Assembly: GCA_015680685.1 (NCBI GenBank)
Contig: MNCI01026977.1
Span: forward strand, 164,633-228,632
Reading direction: 5' to 3'
DNA: 64,000 nt
From: Gnetum montanum
Lineage: Eukaryota > Streptophyta > Gnetopsida > Gnetales > Gnetaceae
Part shown: piece after piece, positions 23,311-32,665 of the stretch
Layout of the letters: every line of letters begins with the position of its first letter
How positions within the stretch are numbered: position 1 is the stretch's first letter
Notes under the pieces: generated by a model
Told to the model about the DNA's origin: nothing
Database searches by the model: none
The model's input: the letters and a program-made list of their open reading frames with translations, nothing else
Program-made: the position numbers and the translations under genes

Positions 23311-24540
23311 ATCCATTCAAGCATGCAGTCAGTGTACCGAGGAATCTCCAATTCAATAGTGCCTGTACGCAGCAGCCACTAACCAAGAAGGTACCTAGTG
23401 GTTGACAGTTGATCCTGCTAGCAGCACAATATGCATGGAACCATCTGAGGGGCTAGTGCAAGCCTACATTGATAGCATGGATGTGATGGAGGATATTCAT
23501 CAACAGACCTCCATCATTGATGACTTTGATGAATAGGAAAAGCTAGAGATCCCTGAGAGCTTCCAGCAAGAGCCCCTTGAACTAAAATCCCTACCTGCTT
23601 ACTTAGAGTATGCATTCTTGCAAAATGGCAAGCTGGTAATTATCAATGCTACCCTTGCTCCAAAACAGAAACAGAAGTTGCTAGTGATGGTAAACAAATG
23701 GGTTGTTGCATTTGCGTGGTCCTATCCTGAGTTGACTGGCGTTGATCCTAGGATCTGCCAACACCGGATCTACCTTGACCCTTCCATGAAGCCACGGTGA
23801 CAACCACAAAGATCATTGAATCCCAAGTTGAAGCAAGTCGTAAAGGATGAAATTGAACAACTACTTAAGGCAGGATTCATTTATTCTGTCGCCGATAGCG
23901 AGTGGGTTAGTGCCCTTGTTATCATACCCAAGAAAGGTGGCAAGTGAAGGGTGTGTATTGATTTTCGGTTGCTCAACATGGCAACGTTCAAGGACCACTT
24001 CCCGCTCCCATTTGTGGACCAAGTGTTGGATACAATCGCAGGACACCAATATTATAGTTTTTTGGATGGTTATAGTGGTTATAACTAGATCCAAATCGCA
24101 CCAGAGGACCAGGCCAAGACTACTTTCACGAGTCCATGAGGGACTTTTGCATATAAGAAGATATCCTTTGACCTATGCAACATGCCTGCGATGTTCCAAC
24201 GCCTTGTCTTGAGCATTTTTCAACAACAAATCGGTAATGGTGTAGAAGTCTTCATGGATGACTTCTCCACCTATGGTGCCACGTTCGAGCAAGCCTTAGA
24301 CCGCCTAGAGCAAGTTTTAAAGAGGTGTGTAGACACCAATCTATGGCTCACTTGGCAAAAGAGCCATCTGATGGTCCAAGAGGGCATAGTGTTGGGGCAT
24401 CTCATTTCATCAACAGGGATCAGCGTAGACCCTAAATTAACTACGCTTTGGTAAGGAATTACCAGCCAACCAAGTACTGTCAAAGATGTGCAGTCATTCC
24501 TTGGACACACAGGTTACTACTAGTACTTCATTGAACACTT
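23311..24540 (+). pseudogene. Linker and reverse transcriptase of element B
   Basis: The linker carries EPLELKSLPAYLEYAFLQNG and WSYPELTGVDP. RT begins at about 23780: PKLKQVVKDEIEQLLKAGFI, DSEWVSALVIIPKKGG, then the central HFPLPFVDQVLD and YSFLDGYSGYN. The catalytic box VFMDDFSTYG is at about 24250-24280 (FMDD for YMDD). It ends with the thumb-side WQKSHLMVQEGIVLGH. Stops replace Trp or Arg codons (GGK-stop-RVC, PR-stop-QPQ) and the Gln of GYNQI. The FMDDFS.(Y/F)G form and the downstream ORF3 place it with Athila/Tat-type rather than chromoviral elements. Confidence 0.92.
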
Positions 24541-25153
24541 CTCAAAGATAGCCCGACCATTGGTAGAGCTTACAAAGAAGGACGTTCCATTCGTCTGAAC
24601 CAGGGAATGCGAGTCCGCATTCCAAGAGCTGAAGTAGAAACTCGTAGAAGCTCCGATTCTACAAGCACTTGATTGGTCCAGACCCTTCCACATTATGACG
24701 GATGCCTCCAACTACGCTTTGGGATCCATCCTTACATAGTGTGACGATCAGAAACGTCCATATTATATCCACTATGCAAGTTGTAGCATTGTGGGTGCAC
24801 AACTGAACTATACCACCACCGAAAAGGAATTAATAGCGGTGGTGTTCGCATTGGATAAATTCTGGCACTATGTGCTCGGATACGAGGTGTTTATGCACAC
24901 AGACCACAATGCTATCCGGTTCCTGATGAATAAACCAATAGTGAGCCCCCACATAATTTGGTGGCTGGTGATTCTTCAGGAGTTTGATCTGACAATGGTA
25001 GACAAAAAGGGATCCGAGAATGTGGTTGCTGACCATTTGTCTCAATTACGATGGGATGACGCAGAAGAGGAGGAGCCTTTATCCGATAAATTTTCAAATG
25101 AACTCCTCTTCACAGGCGCCGTTGATCCTCAAGCACCCAAGGAATCTCCTTAG
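24541..25153 (+). pseudogene. RNase H of element B
   Basis: Readable from about 24560: VELTKKDVPF, ALDWSRPFHIMTDASNYALG (catalytic Asp in MTDAS), LNYTTTEKELIAVVFALDKF (catalytic Glu), and the third acidic site in HTDHNAIRFLMNKP. It ends at DHLSQLRWDD. The part from 24791 to 25153 is open. Upstream stops include LT-stop-CDD near 24737. Confidence 0.9.
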
Positions 25154-26470
25154 TTCAACCACATCCTTACCTACCTTACAACAAAGGAGCTACCAAAATA
25201 ATGGAACCATCGAAAGAAATAGCGGTTTCTTCATAAGGCTAAGCATTTCATGAAAATCAACGGCCACCTCTACAAGGTGTGTGCAGACGGCTTGGTCCGA
25301 TGGTATGTCCCTAATGCTGATACACTGCACGTCCTCCAAGATGCTCATGAGGGCCCTTATGGGGGCCACTATGCTGGACGCAGAACGGCCATTAAAATCT
25401 TGCTTGCAAGGTATTATTGGCCTACACTCTTCAGGGACGCACAATGGTTCGCCCACTCCTATGAACGATGCCAACGAGATGGTGAGATGTCGGCACGGTT
25501 GGAGGGACCTCAACAGTGGATTTAACCACTGGAGCCCTTTCACATATGGGGTATCGACTTCATGCGGCCCATCACCCCCTTATCAAACGGAAAGGCATAT
25601 ATCATCGTGGCGGTGGACTATTGTACAAAGTAAGCAGAAGCGGCAGCCGTCATCAAATGTTCTTGCAACACTGCCACACGATTTGTTCAACAACAAATCG
25701 TTACCAGGTTTGGAGTTCCTCGTGCACTCATTTCTAACAACAGGATGCACTTCACGGGGGTTACTTTTTGAAAGCTCATGCAATGCTTAGGGGTAACACA
25801 CAAATTTACAACACCTTATCACCCCCAAGCCAATGGGTAGGCCGAAGTCACAAATAGGAAAATTACCAAGATCCTTACATGAACAATTAGCAAATACGGG
25901 AGGGACTGGAGTACCAAGCTTAACGATGCCCTATGGGCCTATTGCTCCACCTAGAAACTTCCTGTTGGGTACTTTCCCTATGAGTTAGTGTACGGTAAGT
26001 TGCCAACACTTCCAGTTCAAGCAGAACTCCGGACACTATCCATCGCATGTGACCTCGACCTTGACCTACCACTAGCACAACGAGAATAATTAATCAACTT
26101 AAGTGTGCTAGATGAGAACCGATTAGTAGCCCTATTTTCCAATGAAACCCACAAGGCCTATAACAAGAAAAGACATGATCTTAGGATTCGGAAGGTCACA
26201 TTTCGATGTGGAGACAAGGTATTGTATTAGAATCCCTTACATGTATCCAAACCGACAAAGTTTCAGACACTATGGGAGAGACCTTATATTGTCTCCGAAA
26301 CCTTCCCATCCGGGGCCTTGCTAATTCACAAACCTGGGGATCCCACCAGAACATAGTTGGTTCACCGCCAACAACTCAAACCTTTCCGCAAGATCGATAC
26401 AACCTCATCATCAGCCAGTCACCCATGCTCCATATTTCGCGTCTCCTCCTTTCCACCCAGTCGTGGGGGA
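25154..26470 (+). pseudogene. Integrase of element B
   Basis: The N-terminal zinc-binding part has the two His (LHVLQDAHEGPYGGHYAG) and the final Cys (ERCQRDG), but the first Cys is Tyr. The core shows [19 protein letters not shown] (first Asp). Then comes RALISNNRMHF, where the second catalytic Asp is Asn. YHPQANG-stop-AEV follows, where TAG at 25838-25840 replaces the conserved Gln. The C-terminal domain includes RKVTFRCGDKVLY. It ends in a Pro/Ser tail near AGTCGTGGGGGAG at 26460. Frames break several times, so the enzyme is dead. Confidence 0.9.
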
Positions 26471-27717
26471 GACCCTTATCCCTGCTGATCCGTTCACTGC
26501 ACCCCTCACCATTTTATCAATTTTTGTTTCACTTTTTTATTTTACACTTTCTTGTTTTCCATTTATTGTTTTCTAGTTTTTGTTTTCCACTTCTTTGTTT
26601 TCCACTTTTTGTTTTACAATTTTTTGTTTCACAATTCTTTATTTTTCATTTTTCGTGTTCTTTTGTTTACTTTTTGTCGTCATCTTATGGTTTGGTGCGG
26701 TTGGTTTTCGTTACGATGGGTACTGTAATAGTCTTCCTAGTTATCTGGTTCCCACCATTGCATGGTTGTCCTTGGATTTTACATCGTTTTCACTTCATAA
26801 ATTCGGCAGTGAGTCCACGTCATCCACCCATTCATCATTCCATGATTTTTCTTGTGTCGCAAACATGCACCCCTTCACTTAACAAACATTTTAATGAATG
26901 TGTGACTTGTGTGGTTTCCCGACTGAGGAAAGATCCACTGGTTTGAATCGGGTGTGACCTCAAAGGGAATGCTTTATTCGTTGTTTCATTCTATTCCCTA
27001 GGTTGCTAGTGTGTCCTTACGGATTTCCTACCACTCCAAATCTCTCTCCACGGAAGTTTTTGGGCAGTTCAACCTTGCATGGTGTGGTCCTCACCGAAAC
27101 AAAATAAAAAGAGAACCAAAAACAAAATAAACAACTAAACTGAGGATTCAAAGCACACTCCTTGGTCGGATGCATGCATACACGCATGGGTCTTCGCATG
27201 GTGTGGTTCCCCCGCACAAAAGAAAATAAAATATATCGTGGTGGGAATTCCAAGCACACCTCTTAGACCACCTCTCACGGGCTACACGTACTCATTATGG
27301 GACTTCCTTGGTCCCCTCTAACTTTGTCCTATTTCACTTCCCTCTTCTCACGTTTCCTGGAGTGGTGGTTTTCTGTGGGGTCATTCTGGTTTCTTTGGGA
27401 ATGGTTTGGACTTTGTCTATCGTTGTGAGGTCATTGTTTGCGGATGGTTTTGGGTATGATCTTAGAAAAGGTTCTACTGGGTCACTTAACCACGCTTGCA
27501 CACGGGGTTTCATGTGATCGACATTTGGAATTTCCATTCTCTCATCTCCTTCCATTCCCACTTCTCTCCGTTCTCACCTCACTACCCTTTTTATGTTTTG
27601 TGGGTTCATCGTGTTTTCTATTCGCCTCTCATGCCTTAGCGGGTTATTCTTGGTTTGGAGTCTTCACTGGTGGCACCTATTATCAGCACTGGAGCCCACA
27701 AACCCCACTGTTGAGGG

Positions 27718-27770
27718 TATGCAAGGGCTATACAGCTATTGCCTACTATGGGGAGGACCCACCTGCATAT
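27718..27770 (+). other. Conserved block in the pre-ORF3 spacer (element B copy)
   Basis: ATGCAAGGGC, about 15 variable bases, then a CT-start followed by ATGGGGAGGACCCACCTGC. Copies lie at 751-795 (F), 7865-7915 (A) and 39165-39220 (C, minus). It is better conserved than the DNA around it and sits 300-400 bp before the internal promoter in A, B and C. Function unknown. Confidence 0.75.
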
Positions 27771-28022
27771 TCTTGGTTTTGCCTGTTAAGCCTCTGATCG
27801 TTTGGATTTCTTGGTTGATTGTTTCTCGTCTCCCATCATTCGATCTCATCCTCGCTTGAGTTCTTTTTCACTCCCGTTCTCCAATTTTGTCTCTTTTTTG
27901 CGTTTCAATCCCTTCCTCTTTTCTTTAGCCACAATCGGGCCTTTTCTATGCTTCAACCACCTCAATTTGGCTTTCCAAATTATTCATTTCGAGTGTTTTT
28001 TGGGTTGGTCAATGCTGGTCTT

Positions 28023-28114
28023 CGGGTGAAAAGTGCTGCATATACGGGGCCCCGTATACGCAGCCACTACGTATACGTGGCCCCGTCAACGCAGCTCCCA
28101 ACCCCTATATATAT
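28023..28114 (+). promoter_or_regulatory. Candidate internal promoter of element B ORF3
   Basis: Palindromic repeats of the B-type U3 (CATATACGGGGCCCCGTATA, TACGTATACGTGGCCCCG, GTCAACGCAGC) are followed 14 bp later by ACCCCTATATATATCTG (TATA at 28106-28114). The arrangement copies the LTR promoter. C has the equivalent block ending in CCCCTATATATATGG. It lies about 360 bp upstream of the ORF3 start. Confidence 0.55.
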
Positions 28115-28259
28115 CTGCTGCACCTTATCATTTTTTCATCATTTGGAGTCCAAATTGAGGAGAATTTTTACCATTTTTTTCTGCCTAAACCTTCCCAACG
28201 CACCTACATTCCATTGCATGTCCGCATCAACCTATCCTAGCCCTTTTTTGCAACCAGAG

Positions 28260-28468
28260 GTATGCACTTAGTCGTGGGGGGGGTGGTGCCCTTGTGTAAT
28301 TAATTAATTGTTAATTACAAAACTTTTTGCCCTAACCCCTAACTTAAGACTCCAGAAAACTTAATGATGTACCTGTGCCATTAACATAACTTAGTCAAAC
28401 TGAAAAATGTATATACAGATAATTTTAGGTTATAACTTGGTCTAACGAATGGTTATGTTTTTTTTCAA
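28260..28468 (+). promoter_or_regulatory. Candidate intron before ORF3 of element B, with internal polypurine motif
   Basis: Donor-like CCAGAG|GTATGC at 28259/28260. The internal polypurine motif CTTAGTCGTGGGGGGG follows at 28267-28281. The intron ends TTTTTTTTCAA directly before ATG 28469. A and C have AG at this acceptor (GATTGTAG, GATTGCAG), so B's acceptor has mutated G to A. F keeps the donor and the motif at 954-976. Confidence 0.5.
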
Positions 28469-30843
28469 ATGGCACCCAAGGGATGAAGGACCGTTGACAC
28501 CATGGGACAAGAACCCACATACGAGAAGGGGACGTGGAATGCAATCACCAGAGTATGTGGAGGGTTCCCATGCAACTGGGCCCTTCCGCGAACGAACTAA
28601 TGTGGAATCTGTCCACCAAATTCCCGAAGAGAAAATTCCCGGCGTACAATCGCTAGGGAATGAGATGCCTGGGATAGCACCATGGCTTAAGGTCACATTG
28701 ACCCAAGCCTACCTTGATGCTATCACGCCACACGAGGTGCAACAGACGATCCTCCAATAGTTGAATTTTGGACCATTCCTCGAGCATGCTTCAGAAGATG
28801 TAAGATTTCAATTGTAGCACTCTCCGATGTGGCCAATCATCACAACCAGTGGTGAGTGGTACTTAGGAGAAACATATCTCTTTTGGATGAATCGGCAGCC
28901 AGGGTCAAGAGTAAGAATCAAGGACATATATGTCTCTTACTCTTTAGAAGCAATAGCGCAAGCTTTGAGGTTGCTCGAAACTAGGGCAGATGTGGTGAAA
29001 ATTCCTAAGCAGGCTTATCCAGAGGTAAAGGTGCAATGGATCCAACGGTGCTACGGGGTAGAGTGTAAGGAATTCGGCTCCTTGACCACAGCAGAGAGAG
29101 TCTATTCAAAGATAGTGTCTTACCATCTGAATCCAACGGTAAGACTGAGCAAAATCACTGCCTTCTCCGCTCGTGCATGTGCCGCCTTGACTGGGAAATT
29201 TCACATGAGTCTTCCACAACTATTATTTTTAGAAATTGACAAGAGGTTCGCGGAGAATGAACATGGAAGATGAGCTCTCCCCTTTCCCTGCCTAATCTGA
29301 AAGTTATGCAAATGGGCAGGGATAGCACGATACTCTAACGATATCATCCGGCGTGCCCCAATTGCCTCGTGGCAGGAAATGATGAAAGACAAAACCCCTG
29401 CTGCCACGCAAACAGAGGAAGAGCAACAACCACCTCCACCACCTGTGCAAACAATGCAGTTGGGCTCGTAAACAACAACAACATACATTCACAAGATCTG
29501 CGAAATGCTCTCGAACCAGCGAGAGCAATCTGGAAGAACTGGTGGAGGAGATGATCCTTCGGTCTATCACCCTGCCATAAGTCACTTAGATCAAGTGGCA
29601 CAATCAGTCAGCTTGTTTGAAAGTCACTCAAACTTCTTGTCAACGCTTGGTGACGGAGGTTGCCCAATTAACAGCCTAGCTTGCTGATCTGACCATCCTC
29701 GACCGCGAAATCACCATAGATGAAGCTTTTCAACAACTTTAACTTAAACTTTAGGTTGTTGAGGATGAAAGGGAGACGGCGATCCTCGACAAGTCCATAC
29801 CAGATGCCCAAGCGTATCATTTAAACGACTTTGCAGAGGTTCGCCAGGGGAACGTGTAGCTGACTGCTGAAGTTCCTCGCCTGCGCAATGTTGGTGCAGA
29901 GAACGCGCACATGAAAGATTTTATCCACCAACAGCAGGAGGAGCTAGCCAGGATGAATGGAGATATGAGAAGGTTGGCTGCTGAGAATCGAAATCTGTCA
30001 ATGGAGGAGGTTCGGGCATTACGACAGAAATTTGCAATCGAAATTTCCGCTTAGAATAACAAGACCCTAAAGCTTGAAAGAGTCAAAAATAATTACAGGG
30101 ATCAAGTGGGATTGCAAAAGGAGGTGAACAAGAAGCACATTCAAGTCGCTAAAGCCCAAATGAACCAAGTGCTCCAGCAGCTCCGAGAAGGAGGCAATGT
30201 ATGGCCATCCATCTTCGATGGATTGAACACCTATAACAAAGTAGAAATCCTCCTCAAGGAGCTACAAATTGAACAAATGATAGAATACATGGAGTTAGCC
30301 AACCTTCGGTATGCAAACCTGGCTATGCTCACAGCCGGGAGACCACGGTCAGAATTAGAAAAACAAATGGCCACCTCATATTCTCTATACGAGGGTGAGT
30401 TCCAGGCACACAAGGCAACAAAACAAAAGCTACCAATACTAAAAGTGGAACTTGAGGTCCTCCGTACAAGCTTTGAAGGACAACGTACCATTGCGGAGGA
30501 CCTAGCCCAAAGAATGAGTGACTACCAGCAACTGCAAGCATCAATCTGAGCGTTTGATATCGAATGCAAACAGTTCACAGCCTGGTTTGTCAATTTGAAA
30601 GAACTCATTCTAGCACTGCCTTTCCCTTGGGAAATTCCAGTTCCAGCACACATTGGAGAAGCTGCCTAGACCATGAACGACCCTAGAAGCAAAGACGAGA
30701 AAATGAGGGCTCTCTTGGAGGCTTTTCGGCTGTCTCCAGAGGTTGCAGCTACCGCGGGGCTACCAACATCTGTGTTGCCACCAACACACGGGCCAGAGGC
30801 TAGACAAGGTCTATCAGAACCACCAGCCCCAGGGACGATGTGA
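28469..30843 (+). pseudogene. ORF3 of element B (plant transposon-associated domain plus long coiled coil)
   Basis: ATG 28469 begins MAPK as in A and C, but an early frameshift means the homologous reading continues in the frame open at 28449-28760 (GSHATGPFRERTNVESVHQI). The folded-looking domain is 28827-29273: GEWYLGETYLFWMN, VRIKDIYVSYSLEAIAQALR, KVQWIQRCYGV and HLNPTVRLSK, ending with SLPQLLFLEIDKRF. A Gln/Pro-rich linker follows, then a Glu/Gln/Arg-rich coiled coil (about 29750-30540; open at 30106-30549). It ends with a Pro-rich tail and TGA at 30843. No signal peptide or membrane segment is visible, so an envelope role is not supported. A segment present in A and C (VMQHQGQEIATKVVADTI in C) is deleted here. 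Confidence 0.78.
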
Positions 30844-31078
30844 TCTCCTCCAGCAATTTTGTACATCTTCCTACACCGCAGAGGCTCCAGGACCAGCGAG
30901 GTGTTCAATTTTATCTTTGAACATCATCATTTTTTGTAATTTGTCCTTCTCTGTAACTCAGGCACTTGGTAGATTCATGTTGTGTCATATGTGTGTCATT
31001 TATGTATTTAAATTATGTGTGTTGTAAATAAGAATCCATACCTTCCAAATTGTAAAGTAACTCGAGGACGAGTTTTTG

Positions 31079-31094
31079 CTCAGTCGTGGGGGTA
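31079..31094 (+). promoter_or_regulatory. 3' polypurine tract of element B
   Basis: CTCAGTCGTGGGGGTA directly precedes the 3' LTR, the expected plus-strand primer site. The same core occurs at 28267 and, as CCAGTCGTGGGGGAG, near 26457. Confidence 0.8.
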
Positions 31095-32009
31095 TGATGA
31101 AGTGTCAAAAGTCAATGCCTCGACGCGGGCCCATCAACGTAGCCACCCTACGTCGACGTGGCCCCGTTTACGTAGCCCCCTTTGCCGAATCTATAAATAT
31201 GAGGGCCTTCCGCCTCATTTAGACATCTTTTGAGTAGTGATAGTGAAGCTCTTGCAGTTTTCTCTCGCAAGAGATAGAATATTTTCCAAGTGCCTGCAAC
31301 AGGTGTATGAAAAGCGATTGGATCTTTATTCGAGCGTTGATGTATCTGAGCCCATTGGCATGATGGCAATAGATACGAACTGTTCATGCAATCCTTGCAG
31401 CATTTGGACTTAGTTGTTTCATGCATTTAATAGTTTAAAATGTTTATGCTTTATTAATTACTTGTTGATCTAATAGTTTAAATATTTTATGCTTTATTAG
31501 TTATTTGTTGATTATTAATGTTTTTATTATTATAATTTCAATCGTTATGGTTCATTCGTAGTTCGTTAAAGACATAAGTATGACCATCTTGAACGTAATC
31601 CAAACACTTGGTAAACCCAGCGACGCTTAACGTCTCGTAACCTAGCAGTGTTAGGAAATGCTCAGAACATGCTCGGAAGATGGGACCGGATACTTATGCT
31701 AGGAGTAGTTAGAACATACACTAGGATAATTAGACATTAGATAATAGTTTATCCTTTACTTTCAATACCACAATTAGTCACCAAAATATAATTAAAAAGA
31801 TATAAAAATCATTAGCCTTAGTCTCACTTAACCAACGTAATAGAACCTCACAAGTGAGATTAGGATGACAACAATCGTTCCAACCCAAGGTTTCACGGGT
31901 TAGAAGTCTGGTGTATGTTAAGTGCTTATAGTCTAAGAATATCAACCGAGTCACACGTGAATGCTCGTGATTCGTATGGTTGGGCATAGGGATACCTAGC
32001 CGCTCATCA
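31095..32009 (+). repeat. 3' LTR of element B (915 bp)
   Basis: Aligns with 19465-20421 over its length, except for about 42 bp missing from the U3 palindromic array (TCGACGCGGGCCCATCAACG here against a longer CGTATACG-containing run in the 5' LTR). Ends GCCGCTCATCA, followed by GGCTC. Confidence 0.95.
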
Positions 32010-32245
32010 GGCTCCATTATGAGCAATTGAGGATTAAGAAAGGACAAGTGTGGCCTCTAAGGTCCTTGGAAGAGTTGTGAGTTGAGCTTGGCTTCTCATC
32101 TTTGATGTATTTTCTATATATTTGAGAAATTTCTTAATATAAGTATTATTTTCTCTATTTTATTGTGTTGTTATTACTTTCTAAGCTAAATCTACTTGGA
32201 GGTTGTGGATTGGATCCTATTGGGATCTATCAAGGTGTAACACCC
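32010..32245 (+). repeat. X, right part: end of the probable solo LTR
   Basis: Resumes after element B (one copy of GGCTC) and ends CTATCAAGGTGTAACA. Beyond it the E gag reading resumes. AT-rich, without a gene. Confidence 0.5.
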
Positions 32246-32522
32246 CTGCATCATGACTAAGGTTTAACCTCATAAGGGTTGCTTATAGCATTAATAGTGT
32301 AGAACGTTTTAGAGGTAAGACAATGTTGCCCTCTAAATCTCTCCATCTTAGTTGTTCATCCTGGTGAAAGACAAATGTGAAGGTAGGATAATATGGATCA
32401 ATGTGAGTGTAGGAAAGTTTATTTTGAATTGGCACACTCCAGTCTTTTTCATTATATTCCATATCATGACTCTTATTAAATTCAGTAGCAAGTGGTGATT
32501 TCTTCTTAATTGTAGAAGCCAT
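32246..32522 (-). pseudogene. Element E gag, N-terminal part
   Basis: The minus strand opens at 32522 (MASTIKKKSPLATEFNKSHD). PTFTFVFHQDEQLRWRDLEG and NIVLPLKRSTLLML match the N-terminus of B and C gag (PDFTFILHQDEHLRWQDIKG). It is cut near 32246 by X and continues at about 18690. The start fits, since it lies about 120 bp after the PBS in the element's direction. Confidence 0.85.
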
Positions 32523-32646
32523 ATTAAATGTTTGATGCTTTAAGTGTTTACTTTTTGAAAGAAATTAGTTAAGTGTGAAGGATATACTTGATGATTCTTA
32601 ACATAACGAACTTTGTAAAATTAACTACTTAGCAAACATTGATACA

Positions 32647-32664
32647 TCCTTAACAATGGTGCCA
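32647..32664 (-). promoter_or_regulatory. Primer binding site of element E
   Basis: The minus strand reads TGGCACCATTGTTAAGGA next to the LTR end, a decayed form of the site in A (TGGCACCGTTGCGAGGGA). Confidence 0.7.
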
Positions 32665-32665
32665 A

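Larger units (their letters stand above)
26471..28468 (+). other. Spacer between integrase and ORF3 of element B
   Basis: About 2 kb without a credible long gene. It starts with a T-rich stretch full of TTTTGTTTTCC. Segments conserved with A or C include GTGTGACCTCAAAGGGA (26953 on) and the block at 27718-27770 (ATGCAAGGGC, then CTACTATGGGGAGGACCCAC). The right end holds the promoter-like block, leader, donor, internal polypurine motif and intron described separately. An 88-residue hydrophobic reading at 27593-27859 overlaps the conserved block. Confidence 0.55.
19465..32009 (+). mobile_element. Element B: full-length Athila/Tat-like retrotransposon with ORF3 (12545 bp)
   Basis: Bounded by LTRs (957 and 915 bp; TGATGAAG..TCATCA) and the target duplication GGCTC (19460-19464 and 32010-32014). 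Order: 5' LTR, PBS, gag, protease, RT, RNase H, integrase, a 2-kb spacer, ORF3, polypurine tract, 3' LTR. The LTRs differ at few positions apart from one roughly 42-bp U3 size difference, so B is younger than A. All genes carry in-frame stops. A single N at 21726 coincides with about 0.3 kb of gag that A has and B lacks. Confidence 0.95.
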
